A stretch of DNA of 64,000 nt from Isoptericola peretonis (GTDB taxonomy: Bacteria > Actinomycetota > Actinomycetes > Actinomycetales > Cellulomonadaceae). The stretch lies in the NCBI GenBank assembly GCA_023241745.1, contig JALQCY010000001.1, positions 186,001 through 250,000 of the forward strand. Direction: 5' to 3'. Positions 54,280 through 63,204 of the stretch are shown in pieces. The number at the start of each line of letters is the position of its first letter. Within the stretch, counting starts at the first letter, position 1. Both the position numbers and the translations under genes were made by a program. The notes beneath the pieces were generated by a model, which worked only from the letters and a program-made list of their open reading frames with translations, was not told where the DNA came from and searched no databases.

Positions 54280-55582
54280 CGTCGTCCTGGGGGACGACGA
54301 GCGGCCGGAGGTCCCCGCGGGCGCAGTCCACCTGCTCCACGGGGAGCCGCTCCACGCCGCCCGCCTCGGCCATCCACCAGCCGAGGTTGGGGGCGAGCGC
54401 CGCGTAGCCGTCGCGCAGCACGTGCCGCAGCACCGTGTCGGCGAGGCGGACGCCGTCGCGCCACGCGGACGCGACGTCGGACGACGCCGGTCCGGTCGTG
54501 AGACCCGGTGTCGTGCCCGTCGCGGCCGGCAGCGCCAGCACCCGCAGGCCGCGGCGGAACACGGTGCGGCCGTCGACCACCTCGTACCGCGGACGCACGC
54601 GGGTGACCGCGTTGAGCACCCGGAAGAACCACGGCGGCGCCTGCGCCAGGACCAGCTCGGCGCGCGGGGTGAGCTGGCGGGCCAGGCGGTGCTCGTCGAA
54701 CTGGACGCCCACGGCCCGCATCTCGGCCGCCATCCACTGCAGCGCGACGTCCGAGAGCCCGCAGCGGGCCCCGCCGCCGCCGACGTCCCCGTGCGTGCCC
54801 GGGAACCACACCTGCTGCACGCGCTCCGGTGGGTCGTCGTCGGGCACGGTCCACAGGCACGGTGCGAACGTCAGCCGGCGCTCGTCGATCGCCAGGGCCT
54901 GCCGCGCGGTGCGCACCACAGGAGACAGCGTGACGTCGTGGAAGCGGTTCTTGCGCCGCGACGGGCCGGGCACCCCGAGCGCGCCGACCGTGTCGAAGAC
55001 CCCGAGGAAGTGCACCGGGACCGTCGTCGCATGCTCGGACCGGAACCGCTCCTTCGTCTCCCGGACCTCGTCGCCGAGCCCGAGCACGGCCTCCGCCCGC
55101 CGCCGGCGCCATGACCCCGGCCGGGTGCGGGCGACCGTGCGCTCTGCCCGTGCCACCCGCCGCGCCGTCGGCGGCTTGAGGCGGTACACGCGCTCCGCCT
55201 CGCACAGCAGGCCCGCGTCCTGGGCCTGCGGGGTGAGCAGGCCGACCTGCGAGAGCATCCCCACGACGCTGCGCGCCGTGTAGGCGCCCCGCGAGTACCC
55301 GAGCACCACGATCTCGTCGCCGGGCTCGTAGTTCATGGCGAGGAACCGGTAGCCGTCCACCACGTTGCGCGTGAACCCGTACCCGAACGCCCCGCCCAGC
55401 AGCTGGTCCACCAGGTAGCCGCGGGCGCCGACGCCCGCCACGTACCCGACGACCTGCTCGACGTCCGGCTCGGCGCTCCCCCCGGAGCGCAGCACCGCAC
55501 GGGCGAGCTTCTCGATGTTGGAGACCTGCGCGTTCACCGCGTGGTTCCAGGTCCCGTCACAGCACAGCACCAGTCGCTTCAT
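54233..55582 (-). CDS. DUF2235 alpha/beta-hydrolase (Tle1-like)
   Basis: A 449-aa protein of the DUF2235/T6SS phospholipase (Tle1)-like family. It begins MKRLVLCCDGTWNHAVNAQV and has the lipase-type nucleophile elbow VVLGYSRGAYTARSVVG near residue 95, FLGVFDTVGALGVPG and the later WFPGTHGDVGGGG, which contains the usual Asp/His region. No secretion signal or T6SS genes are nearby, so it is more likely a chromosomal hydrolase than an effector. The 3' end overlaps the symporter gene. Confidence 0.9.
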   Translation of the reverse strand: MKRLVLCCDGTWNHAVNAQVSNIEKLARAVLRSGGSAEPDVEQVVGYVAGVGARGYLVDQLLGGAFGYGFTRNVVDGYRFLAMNYEPGDEIVVLGYSRGAYTARSVVGMLSQVGLLTPQAQDAGLLCEAERVYRLKPPTARRVARAERTVARTRPGSWRRRRAEAVLGLGDEVRETKERFRSEHATTVPVHFLGVFDTVGALGVPGPSRRKNRFHDVTLSPVVRTARQALAIDERRLTFAPCLWTVPDDDPPERVQQVWFPGTHGDVGGGGARCGLSDVALQWMAAEMRAVGVQFDEHRLARQLTPRAELVLAQAPPWFFRVLNAVTRVRPRYEVVDGRTVFRRGLRVLALPAATGTTPGLTTGPASSDVASAWRDGVRLADTVLRHVLRDGYAALAPNLGWWMAEAGGVERLPVEQVDCARGDLRPLVVPQDDVIAPERGPRALPAGR

Positions 55583-55682
55583 GGTCGTCCCTCCATGTAC
55601 CTCGGAGGTTCGCGGGCCCGCGCTGATACGACGGCCGCGTGCGCCGGTCGTGCAAGGTCGGACTGCGACCTGGTGCGCCCGC

Positions 55683-56561
55683 TCAGACGACGACGCGGAT
55701 CACGGCGCTGTGGTCCAGCTCGGCGTCGCCGCGGTCGACCATCCGCTGGTACCGGTCGCGCGCGACCTCGGTGAGCGCCGTGTCGACCCCGAGCGCCCGC
55801 CCGGCGGCGATGCCGAACTCGAGGTCCTTGAGCTGGGTGCGGCAGGCACCGCCGTGGGCGTAGTCGCCCGTGAGGTAGCGCCGGGACTTGTCGGACAGCA
55901 GCCGGGATCCGGCCAGCCCGGCGCCCAGCACCTCGAGGACGGTCTCGACGTCGAGCCCGCCCTGCCGGGCGATGGCGACCGCCTCGGCGAGCGCGTTGAG
56001 CGTGCCGCCCACCACGATCTGGTTGCACGTCTTGGCCAGCGACCCCGCACCCACCGGTCCCAGGTGGCGCACCGTCGCGCCCATCGCGTCGAGCACCGGC
56101 CCGACGGCGGCCACGTCGGCGTCCGCGCCACCCGCCATGATGCTCAGGCTGCCCGCCCCCGCACCCTCGACGCCGCCGCTCACGGGCGCGTCCACCAGCC
56201 GGATCCCGTCAGCGGCGAGCTCCCGTGCCCACGCGGTGACCGCGACCGGGCTCACCGTGCTCATGACGACGAGCACCGGGTCGGCGGTGCCCGCCGCGCG
56301 CCATCCCGCGCGCAGCCCGTCCGGCCGGTCGACGACGTCGCGCACCTGCGGCAGGTCCGGGAGCATCACCACGACCACCGGCCGTGCCGCGTCCGCCGGG
56401 GCGGCAGCGACCGTCGCGCGCGGCTCGCCCCGCGCGACGTCCTCCGCCTTGGCGGCGGTCCGGTTCCAGAGGATGACGTCGAACCCTGCCGAGAGCAGGT
56501 TGCGCGCCATCGGCGCCCCCATCGGCCCCGTCCCGACGAACCCGATCGCCGTGCCCTGCAT
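55683..56561 (-). CDS. 3-hydroxyisobutyrate dehydrogenase-family oxidoreductase
   Basis: A 292-aa NAD(P)-dependent beta-hydroxyacid dehydrogenase. The Rossmann motif AIGFVGTGPMGAPMARNLLS and the signature VDAPVSGGVEGAGAGSLSIM with the catalytic Lys in GAGSLAKTCNQIVVGGTLNA are present, and the C-terminal dimer domain ends DRYQRMVDRGDAELDHSAVI. The physiological substrate is not decided by sequence. It sits next to, but is 70 nt away from, the amino-acid ABC transporter, possibly part of the same catabolic unit. Confidence 0.93.
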   Translation of the reverse strand: MQGTAIGFVGTGPMGAPMARNLLSAGFDVILWNRTAAKAEDVARGEPRATVAAAPADAARPVVVVMLPDLPQVRDVVDRPDGLRAGWRAAGTADPVLVVMSTVSPVAVTAWARELAADGIRLVDAPVSGGVEGAGAGSLSIMAGGADADVAAVGPVLDAMGATVRHLGPVGAGSLAKTCNQIVVGGTLNALAEAVAIARQGGLDVETVLEVLGAGLAGSRLLSDKSRRYLTGDYAHGGACRTQLKDLEFGIAAGRALGVDTALTEVARDRYQRMVDRGDAELDHSAVIRVVV

Positions 56562-56631
56562 GTGTCCTCCTCGATGCCGTCGTCGGTCGGGCGGCCGGCG
56601 CGACGGCGTCGCCAGGCGCTCCAGGGTCGTC

Positions 56632-57405
56632 TCAGCGCAGGCGCCGCAGGAACTCCCGCGTCCGCTCCTGCCGCGGGTCGCGGAGCACCTGGTCGGGAGT
56701 GCCTCGCTCGTGCACGCGCCCGGCGTGCAGGAAGACCACCTCGTCGGCGACCTCCCGCGCGAAGCCCATCTCGTGCGTGGCGACGAGCATCGTGGTCGGC
56801 CGCCCCGCCACGCCCTCGCTGCGCAGGGACAGCAGGAGGTCGAGCACCTCCCCCACCAGCTCGGGGTCCAGGGCGGACGTCACCTCGTCGAGCAGCAACA
56901 GCTCGGGCCCGTTCACGAGCGCGCGGGCGATGGCGGCCCGCTGCTGCTGACCGCCCGAGAGCTGGTCGGGGTAGGCGCGCGCCTTGTCGGCCAGGCCGAC
57001 GCGCTCGAGCATCTCGAGCGCCGCCGCCTCGGCCTCGGCGCGCGGCACCTTGTGCACGACGCGCGGCGCCAGGGTCACGTTGTCGAGGACACGCAGGTGC
57101 GGGAAGAGGTTGTACTGCTGGAAGACCATCGCGAGCCGGGCGCGCACCGCGTCCGCGTCCACCCACGGGTCGGCCACGTCCTCGCCGTCGAGGAGCACCT
57201 GGCCGTCGTCGACCTCCTCGAGCAGGTCGACGACGCGCAGCAGCGTGGACTTGCCGGAGCCGGACGAGCCGACCACGACGACGCACGCCCCCTCGGCGAC
57301 GTCCAGGTCGACGCCGTCGAGCACGACCTTGCGGTCGACGCCCGTGCCGAAGGACTTGCGCACGTCGCGCAGCGCCAGCAGCGGCGCGCCCTGGAGCGCG
57401 TTCAT
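56632..57405 (-). CDS. Polar amino acid ABC transporter, ATP-binding protein
   Basis: A 257-aa ABC ATPase of the GlnQ/HisP group. Walker A is GSSGSGKS near residue 40, the Q-loop FQQYNLFPHL, signature DQLSGGQQQRAAIARALVNG and Walker B LLLLDEVTSALDPE. The C terminus is normal for the family. It follows the permease with an ATGA overlap and the binding-protein gene is first in the operon, so all three serve one transporter. Confidence 0.95.
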   Translation of the reverse strand: MNALQGAPLLALRDVRKSFGTGVDRKVVLDGVDLDVAEGACVVVVGSSGSGKSTLLRVVDLLEEVDDGQVLLDGEDVADPWVDADAVRARLAMVFQQYNLFPHLRVLDNVTLAPRVVHKVPRAEAEAAALEMLERVGLADKARAYPDQLSGGQQQRAAIARALVNGPELLLLDEVTSALDPELVGEVLDLLLSLRSEGVAGRPTTMLVATHEMGFAREVADEVVFLHAGRVHERGTPDQVLRDPRQERTREFLRRLR

Positions 57406-58295
57406 CGGACCACCCCCGCGCCGGCGACGCCGCGCAGCTCTCCCCGCCACCCCTGCCGGGCCGACCAGGCGTCGACCAGCCGGGTCAGCGGGACCGAGAT
57501 CGCCAGGAAGAGCAGCCCGGCCACCACGTAGGGCGTGAAGTTGTAGTCGCCGGTCGTGGCGATCTGCGCCGCCCGGATCGCGTCCACGGCGCCGAGGATG
57601 GAGATCAGGCCGGAGTCCTTCTGCAGCGACACGAGCATGCTCGCCACGGGCGCGGTGACGTTGCGCACCGCCTGCGGCAGGACGACGCGACGCACCGCCT
57701 GCCCGCGGCTCAGCCCGAGCGACCGCGCGGCCGCGAGCTGTGACGGGTGCACCGACTCGATCCCCGCCCGGAAGATCTCCGCGAGGTACGCCGTGTAACA
57801 GACGACGATGGACAGGCCGCCGAGGAACGCGGCGCTCACCGGCAGCCACGGCAGGCGCAGGGCCGGCAGTCCGAACCCCACCAGCAGCAGCACGAGCAGC
57901 AGCGGCACGCCGCGGAACACGTCCACGTACGCGACGGCGAGGATCCGCAGGGGGAACAGCGCCGGGACGCGGGACGTCCGGACGACGGCGAGCAGCAGCC
58001 CGACGACGAGGGCCACGACGCTCGCCACCACCCACACCCGCAGGTTGAGCCACAGGCCCGCCGCGACCTCGGGCAGCACCTCCCAGGCCCGCTCGGGCGA
58101 GAAGAACGCCTCGCGCGCCCGCTCCCAGCCCGGCGCCGTCGTCACGACGTACACCACGGCGCCCAGCACGAGCGCCGTCGCGACACCCGCCACCAGCAGG
58201 GCCCGCCGGTGCTGCGCCCGCCGGTACGCCGCGCGGGCGCGCGCCCGCTCCGACGGCCGCCGGCCGTCGGACGCCGTCGTCGCGGGGGCGTTCAC
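57402..58295 (-). CDS. Polar amino acid ABC transporter, permease
   Basis: A 297-aa permease of the HisM/GlnP type with an extended N-terminal cytoplasmic region and one extra membrane helix near residue 30-50. EAA loop: LAAARSLGLSRGQAVRRVVL and VLPQAVRNVTAPVASMLVSL. The PYVVAGLLFLAISVPLTRLV helix follows. GTG at 58295 is 7 nt after the stop of the binding-protein gene. The single permease probably forms a homodimer. Confidence 0.93.
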   Translation of the reverse strand: MNAPATTASDGRRPSERARARAAYRRAQHRRALLVAGVATALVLGAVVYVVTTAPGWERAREAFFSPERAWEVLPEVAAGLWLNLRVWVVASVVALVVGLLLAVVRTSRVPALFPLRILAVAYVDVFRGVPLLLVLLLVGFGLPALRLPWLPVSAAFLGGLSIVVCYTAYLAEIFRAGIESVHPSQLAAARSLGLSRGQAVRRVVLPQAVRNVTAPVASMLVSLQKDSGLISILGAVDAIRAAQIATTGDYNFTPYVVAGLLFLAISVPLTRLVDAWSARQGWRGELRGVAGAGVVR

Positions 58296-58302
58296 GCGCG
58301 GG

Positions 58303-59166
58303 TCAGGAGAGCTCGGGGACGTCGTCGGACTTGAGCCAGGTGGTGCGCAGCTCGTCGAGGGTGCCGTTCTCCTCGAGGGTGTCGACCGCGGCGGAGACGC
58401 AGGCCGTGAGCGACGACCCCTTGTCGAGCACGAGACCCAGCTGCTCGGGCTCGCCGACGGGCGGGAGGGTGCCGACGACGTGCGTGTCCGGGAAGTACAC
58501 GGTCGTCGCGGCCACACCCTGGTCGACGTCCATCACCATCGCGTCGATCGTCCCGGAGCTCAGGGCCGTCATCCCGTCGCCCGCGGCGTTGAACGGCGTG
58601 ACCTCCACGTCGTCACCCCACGCGGCCTCCGTGACGGCGAGCGACGTCTGCGACGCGGTCACGCCGACCTTCGCCCCCTTGAGGTCGGCCAGGGTCGCGG
58701 CGTCCGAGAACTCGCCCTCGTCCGCCACGATGACGCCCTGGCGGCTCGTGAGGTACGGGCTGGAGAAGTCGACGGCGCCCTTGCGCTCCTCGGTGATCGT
58801 CGTCTGGTACGCCGCGACGTCGAACGGCTTCACCGCGGGGCTGATGATCTGCTCGAAGGTCACCGACGTCCACTCGACGTCGTCCTTCGCGTAGCCCAGC
58901 TCGTCGGCGACCGCGTACACCAGGGCGGACTCGAAGCCCTCGCCGCTGGTCGGTTCGCCGACGTACCAGGGCTCGAACGGGTCGCTGGCACCGACGGTCA
59001 GGGTGCCGTCGGTCAGGGTCTGCATCCCCTCGGGCGTGCAGTCGGCGGCCTCGCCGGAGGCCGCGGGCGTGGCACCGTCGTCGTCGCCGGGCGACGAGCA
59101 CGCGGCGAGGCCGAGGGCGGCGGCCGCGACGAGGGCGACCGCGTGGACGGGGCGGGAGGTGCGCAT
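58303..59166 (-). CDS. Amino acid ABC transporter, substrate-binding lipoprotein
   Basis: A 287-aa type 2 periplasmic-binding lipoprotein. The signal peptide ends in LGLAACSS, a lipobox with Cys near residue 22. The mature part is SBP family 3: LTVGASDPFEPWYVGEPTSG, VEWTSVTFEQIISPAVKPFD and YLTSRQGVIVADEGEFSDA. It is the first gene of the ABC operon, divergent from the ECF42 operon. Ligand specificity (glutamine, histidine, arginine or cystine) cannot be told. Confidence 0.93.
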   Translation of the reverse strand: MRTSRPVHAVALVAAAALGLAACSSPGDDDGATPAASGEAADCTPEGMQTLTDGTLTVGASDPFEPWYVGEPTSGEGFESALVYAVADELGYAKDDVEWTSVTFEQIISPAVKPFDVAAYQTTITEERKGAVDFSSPYLTSRQGVIVADEGEFSDAATLADLKGAKVGVTASQTSLAVTEAAWGDDVEVTPFNAAGDGMTALSSGTIDAMVMDVDQGVAATTVYFPDTHVVGTLPPVGEPEQLGLVLDKGSSLTACVSAAVDTLEENGTLDELRTTWLKSDDVPELS

Positions 59167-59287
59167 CGGTGGGGCCTTCCGGGGCTGTGGGCTGCGACGG
59201 GACACGACGCCGTCGAGCCTATGCCGCCCACCGCCCCGCGGGGCATGGCGGTCGTCACAGTGCTCGTGCAGCCACCTTGTCGGGAAC

Positions 59288-59314
59288 TGTCGATCCTCCC
59301 GCTGCTCGCGCGTC
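59288..59314 (+). promoter_or_regulatory. ECF42-type sigma promoter
   Basis: TGTCGA (59288-59293) and CGTC (59311-59314) are separated by 17 nt, matching the reported ECF42 promoter with TGTCGA in the -35 and CGTC/CGAC-like -10. It lies 42 nt before the first gene of the operon that encodes the sigma factor, so the sigma factor most likely activates itself. Confidence 0.7.
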
Positions 59315-59355
59315 ATCCAGGTGTACGAACCGGACCGAGGAAGGACGATGGAGCC

Positions 59356-59739
59356 ATGACCACGTACGTCGTACTGCTGCCCGGCGTCGAGGACGCCTGG
59401 GAGAACGCGAGCGCCGAGCAGAGGGCCGCCGTGTACGCGCGGCACCAGGAGTTCGCCCGGGTGCTCGCCGAGCGCGGGCACCGCGTGACCGGCGGCGCCG
59501 AGCTCACGCACTCGCGCACCTCGAAGCAGGTGACCCGCGACTCCGCGGGCCGGGTCGTCGTCACCGACGGCCCGTACGCGGAGACGGCCGAGCAGCTCAC
59601 CGGGTTCTACCTCGTCGAGTCGGACGACCTCGACGACCTGCTGCCCGTGTGCGCGCTCCTGTCCGGCGACCTCGGCGACGGCGACGCCGGGACGGTCGAG
59701 GTACGGGCCGTCGTCGACCACGGGGAGGGGGCCGCATGA
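59356..59739 (+). CDS. YCII-family protein, ECF42 operon (first)
   Basis: A 127-aa DGPF/YCII-domain protein. Key blocks are YARHQEFARVLAERGHRVTG, GRVVVTDGPYAETAEQLTGF and YLVESDDLDDLLPVCALL; the DGPYAE-G motif defines the group. These proteins are encoded with ECF42 sigma factors. ATG at 59356 is preceded by AAGGACGATGGAGCC. Its stop overlaps the next start (ATGA). Catalytic role is unknown. Confidence 0.94.
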   Translation: MTTYVVLLPGVEDAWENASAEQRAAVYARHQEFARVLAERGHRVTGGAELTHSRTSKQVTRDSAGRVVVTDGPYAETAEQLTGFYLVESDDLDDLLPVCALLSGDLGDGDAGTVEVRAVVDHGEGAA

Positions 59740-60083
59740 GGTTCCTCGTGCTCATGACCGAGCCCGGCTACTTCGCGCGGCCCGACGACGAGGCGCGGGA
59801 CGCCGCGGAGATGGCCGACCTCGAACGGTTCGTGGCCGCGGTGGCCGCGCGGGGCGAGGTCGTCGCGGGCGAGGCGCTCGCCGGCCCGTCCGAGTCGCGG
59901 AGCGTGCTGCCGGGCCCGCCGGCGCAGCGTGCGGTGACCGACGGGCCGTTCGCGGAGGCCGCGGAGCAGATCGGCGGGCTCTTCCTCGTCGATCTGCCGG
60001 ACCTCGACGCCGCGACCGAGGTCGCGCGCCTGCTCCCCGAGGCCTACACCGTCGAGGTGCGTGGGGTGCTCGACCTCTCGTGA
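59736..60083 (+). CDS. YCII-family protein, ECF42 operon (second)
   Basis: A 115-aa paralogue of the preceding protein: MRFLVLMTEPGYFARPDDEA, GEALAGPSESRSVLPGPP, AVTDGPFAEAAEQIGGLFLV. Coupled at both ends: ATGA with the gene before and GTGA with the sigma factor after. Having two DGPF proteins in one ECF42 operon is common. Confidence 0.94.
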   Translation: MRFLVLMTEPGYFARPDDEARDAAEMADLERFVAAVAARGEVVAGEALAGPSESRSVLPGPPAQRAVTDGPFAEAAEQIGGLFLVDLPDLDAATEVARLLPEAYTVEVRGVLDLS

Positions 60084-61324
60084 CCGGCACGGACCCCGCC
60101 GCCTCGGCGCGGCTCGCGGAGCTCATGCGCGACGAGTGGGGCCGCCTGCTGGCCCTGCTCGTCGCGCGGTTCCGGCGTCTCGACCTGGCCGAGGACGGCC
60201 TCGCGGACGCGTTCGAGGCGGCGGCCCGGACCTGGCCCACGGACGGCGTGCCCTCCAACGGCGTCGCCTGGCTCCTCACCGCCGCCCGGCGCCGCGTCCT
60301 CGACCGGCTCCGCTCGGAGCGGGTGCTGGCGCGGTCCATGCCCCTCCTGGAGGTCGAGGCGGGCCTCGCGGCCCGGGCACAGCGCGTCATGGCCGATGCC
60401 GGGGAGCCCCTGACGGACGAGCGGCTGCGCCTGGTGCTCCTGTGCGCGCACCCGCGGCTGTCCCCCGAGGCGGCCGCGGCGCTCACGCTGCGCCTCGTGC
60501 TCGGCGTCCCGACGGCCGACGTCGCGCGGCTGTTCCTGCGGTCCACGCCCACGATGGCGGCCCGGCTGACGCGCGCGCGCAAGAAGCTCGCCGGCGAGAC
60601 CTTCGCCCTGCCGCGTGGACCGGAGCTCGACGAGCGGCTCGCCGTGGCCGCCGACGTCGCCTACCTCGCGTTCACCGCGGGGTACGCGCCCGCCAGCGGC
60701 GACCACGTCGTGCGGGGCGAGCTCGCCGGCGAGGCGGTGCGGCTCGTCCGGGTGCTGCGGGAGACCCGTCCCGCACTCGGGGTCGTGGCGGCGGACGACC
60801 TCGACGCCCTGCTCGCGCTCGTGCTGCTCCAGCACTCGCGCCGCGACGCCCGCGTGCGCGACGGCGCGCTGGTGCTGCTGCCGGACCAGGACCGCTCCCG
60901 GTGGCACCAGGACGAGATCGCGGAGGCCCTCGAGCTGCTCGCTCCGCTCGCCGCCGCTCCCCCGACGCCCTACCTGCTGCAGGCGCTCGTGGCCGCCGAG
61001 CACGCGATCGCCCGCAGCCCTGGCGCGACCGCGTGGGACCGCATCCTCGCCCGCTACGACGAGCTGCTGACCCTCGCGGACACGCCGGTGGTGCGGCTCA
61101 ACCGCGCGGTGGCCGTCGCCGAGGTCTCCGGCCCCCGCGCCGGCCTCGACGCCCTCGCCGAGGTGGCCCTGCCGGGGCACCGGCTGCCGGCGGTGCGGGC
61201 GGAGCTCCTGCGTCGGGCGGGCGACGACGACGGCGCGCGCCGGGCGTACGACGCCGCCCTCGCGCTGTGCACCAACGGCGCCGAGCACGAGCACCTGCGC
61301 CGCAGGCGCGCCCAGCTCGCCTGA
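60080..61324 (+). CDS. ECF sigma factor, ECF42 type with C-terminal extension
   Basis: A 414-aa sigma factor. Sigma-70 region 2 is at about 15-85 (GRLLALLVARFRRLDLAEDG, WLLTAARRRVLDRLRSERVL), region 4 near 130-190 (ALTLRLVLGVPTADVARLFL), and residues 195-414 form the TPR-like helical extension that characterises ECF42 (LAVAADVAYLAFTAGYAPAS; VRLNRAVAVAEVSGPRAGLD). No anti-sigma factor is present, as usual for the group; the extension is needed for activity in studied members. GTG overlaps the preceding stop as GTGA. Confidence 0.95.
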   Translation: MTGTDPAASARLAELMRDEWGRLLALLVARFRRLDLAEDGLADAFEAAARTWPTDGVPSNGVAWLLTAARRRVLDRLRSERVLARSMPLLEVEAGLAARAQRVMADAGEPLTDERLRLVLLCAHPRLSPEAAAALTLRLVLGVPTADVARLFLRSTPTMAARLTRARKKLAGETFALPRGPELDERLAVAADVAYLAFTAGYAPASGDHVVRGELAGEAVRLVRVLRETRPALGVVAADDLDALLALVLLQHSRRDARVRDGALVLLPDQDRSRWHQDEIAEALELLAPLAAAPPTPYLLQALVAAEHAIARSPGATAWDRILARYDELLTLADTPVVRLNRAVAVAEVSGPRAGLDALAEVALPGHRLPAVRAELLRRAGDDDGARRAYDAALALCTNGAEHEHLRRRRAQLA

Positions 61325-61351
61325 CCCGGGCTCGTCCGCTCTCCGGGAAGG

Positions 61352-61846
61352 TTAGGGGTGCACGTGCGCCCGGTGACCGGTCTGGGCCGAGATGTCCTGC
61401 TCCGCCTGCTCGAGCAGCGCGTCCGCCAGCCGGCGGAGCGCCCTCGCGGCCGCCACCTCGTCGCCGATCACGGGGATCTCGGCGTCGCCCGGGTCCTTCC
61501 GCGCGTGCCCGACGCCCCGCAGCGACCCCACGTCGGGGCCCGGCTTCAGCATCGCCTCCGCGGTCGTGCTCCCGGCCGCCTCGAGGAGCGAGACCCGCAC
61601 GTCCCAGGTGAGCGCGCGCGCCGGTTCCGGGCGCGGCGCCCGCGTGCCCTCCGTGCCACCACCGTCGTGCTGCACGAGGGTGTCCGCGCCCGGGAAGACC
61701 AGCGTCTCCTCCCCGGTGTCGGACCAGCGCACCTGGTACGGCGGCGAGCCGTCCTCGTGCGGGCAGCCGATCACCACGCCGTCCCGCACCGCACCGCCGA
61801 CCACGCCGGACGCCACCACGATCCGGTCGCCCACCGTCGCCCTCAT
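61352..61846 (-). CDS. DUF1918/DUF1876 fusion protein
   Basis: A 164-aa protein with an N-terminal DUF1918 (beta-rich, RATVGDRIVVASGVVGGAVR, GSPPYQVRWSDTGEETLVFP) and a C-terminal DUF1876 (ALTWDVRVSLLEAAGSTTAE, IPVIGDEVAAARALRRLADA). Both domains usually occur as separate small actinobacterial proteins. ATG at 61846 is preferred over 61852 because GGGAG is 6 nt upstream. Function is unknown. Confidence 0.88.
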   Translation of the reverse strand: MRATVGDRIVVASGVVGGAVRDGVVIGCPHEDGSPPYQVRWSDTGEETLVFPGADTLVQHDGGGTEGTRAPRPEPARALTWDVRVSLLEAAGSTTAEAMLKPGPDVGSLRGVGHARKDPGDAEIPVIGDEVAAARALRRLADALLEQAEQDISAQTGHRAHVHP

Positions 61847-61966
61847 CGTCATCTCCCGTCTCCGCGTCCGACCCTGCGCCGCTCGTCCCTCCATCATGCG
61901 CCGGGCACCGACCGCTCGCCGTGGGGCCGGGCTGCCGGCACACCGCAGGTGCGCTACGACGGAAGG

Positions 61967-62857
61967 GTGCACGCGCGTCCCGCTCCCGAGGATCCGAGGG
62001 TGACCGTCGTGGTGGCCAGCCGAGACCGTCGCGACGAGCTCACCGCCACGCTCGGGCGCCACCGCGCCCCTGTGGTCCTCGTCGACAACGGCTCGACCGA
62101 CGGGACGCCGGAGGCGGTCCGCACCGCCCACCCCGACGTCGACGTGGTGCGCCTGGGCCGCAACCTGGCGGCCGCGGCCCGGACGATCGGGGTGCGCCGC
62201 GCCCGGACCCCCTACGTCGCGTTCGCGGACGACGACTCGTGGTGGGCCCCCGGGTCGCTCCACGCCGCGGCCGAGGTGCTCGCCGCCCGTCCCGAGGTGG
62301 GCGCCGTGACGGCGACCACCCTCGTCGGGCCCGCCGGAGACCGCGACCCGTTCTCCGAAGCGCTCACCGCCTCTCCGCTGCGTGGTCGCCACGGGGACCT
62401 GCCGGGGCCCCGGATCATCGGCTTCATGGCCTGCGCCACGATGGTGCGCCGCACCGACTTCCTGGCGGTGGGCGGCTTCGACGACGTCGTGCGGTTCCCC
62501 GGCGAGGAGGAACGTCTCGCGTGGGACCTCACGGCCGCCGGCGTGGACCTCGTGCTCGTGCCCGCCGTGGTGGTGCACCACCACCCGTCGCCGCGCCGCT
62601 CGGCACCGGCAGCCCGCCGTCGGGGGGTGGCACGGTCACGGCTGCTGACCGGCGTCATGCGCCTCCCGTGGTCGACCGTCGCCGCACGCACCGCCGCGGA
62701 CGTCCTGTCGGGCGCTCCCGAACGGCGTGGCCTCTGGGACGCCCGGTCCGACCTGGCGGCGGCGCTGCGCGAGCGCCGGGTGCTGCCCGCCGACGTGCTG
62801 GCCGACATCCGCGCGGTGGCCGGCCCCGGTCGTCGCCGCCACCGCCCCCGCGAGTGA
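61967..62857 (+). CDS. Glycosyltransferase family 2 protein
   Basis: A 296-aa GT-A family-2 glycosyltransferase. VTVVVASRDRRDELTATLGR starts the fold; the DxD-like metal site is AFADDDSWWAPGSLHAAAEV, and GGFDDVVRFPGEEERLAWDL carries the catalytic ED-type region. The C-terminal 90 residues are Arg-rich and lack a membrane helix, so it is probably soluble. GTG at 61967 lies about 6 nt from a TACGAC box; GTG at 62000 is an alternative. Acceptor unknown. Confidence 0.9.
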   Translation: MHARPAPEDPRVTVVVASRDRRDELTATLGRHRAPVVLVDNGSTDGTPEAVRTAHPDVDVVRLGRNLAAAARTIGVRRARTPYVAFADDDSWWAPGSLHAAAEVLAARPEVGAVTATTLVGPAGDRDPFSEALTASPLRGRHGDLPGPRIIGFMACATMVRRTDFLAVGGFDDVVRFPGEEERLAWDLTAAGVDLVLVPAVVVHHHPSPRRSAPAARRRGVARSRLLTGVMRLPWSTVAARTAADVLSGAPERRGLWDARSDLAAALRERRVLPADVLADIRAVAGPGRRRHRPRE

Positions 62858-62867
62858 CCGCTGCGAG

Positions 62868-63137
62868 TCAGTGCGAACGCAGGGCGTCGACGAGCTCGTT
62901 CTTGCGCATCGACGACCGGCCCTCGATCCCGATCTCGGCGGCGCGCTTGCGCAGGTCGGCCACCGTCCAGTCGTCGTAGGACCCGGACTCGCCACCCTTG
63001 CCGCCGACCTTCTTCCGGCCCTTCGCCGCTGCGGCGTTGGCGATCCGCGCGGACTTCTCCTTGCTGTTGCCCTCGTCGCGGAGCTCCTCGTAGAGCTCCT
63101 TGTCCTTGACGCTCGGCCCTGCATCTCGTCGCGGCAC
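62868..63137 (-). CDS. Small Rho-N/SAP-like DNA-binding protein
   Basis: An 89-aa basic protein. [20 protein letters not shown] and [18 protein letters not shown] form the family N terminus, and [19 protein letters not shown] with [12 protein letters not shown] is a Rho-N/SAP-like helical module. GTG at 63137 follows GGAGGGAG. These proteins (DUF7218 type) are conserved in actinobacteria and probably bind nucleic acid. Confidence 0.88.
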   Translation of the reverse strand: MPRRDAGPSVKDKELYEELRDEGNSKEKSARIANAAAAKGRKKVGGKGGESGSYDDWTVADLRKRAAEIGIEGRSSMRKNELVDALRSH

Positions 63138-63204
63138 GGTATCTCCCTCCGGTCCCGGGCTCACGTCCGCGCGTCGGCTTCGCGCGGGTGCCCGCTCTCG
63201 ACAA

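Noticed and set aside
54233..55582. T6SS phospholipase effector
   Set aside because: The family relation to Tle1 is real, but no secretion genes, VgrG or immunity gene are nearby and the organism type does not carry T6SS.
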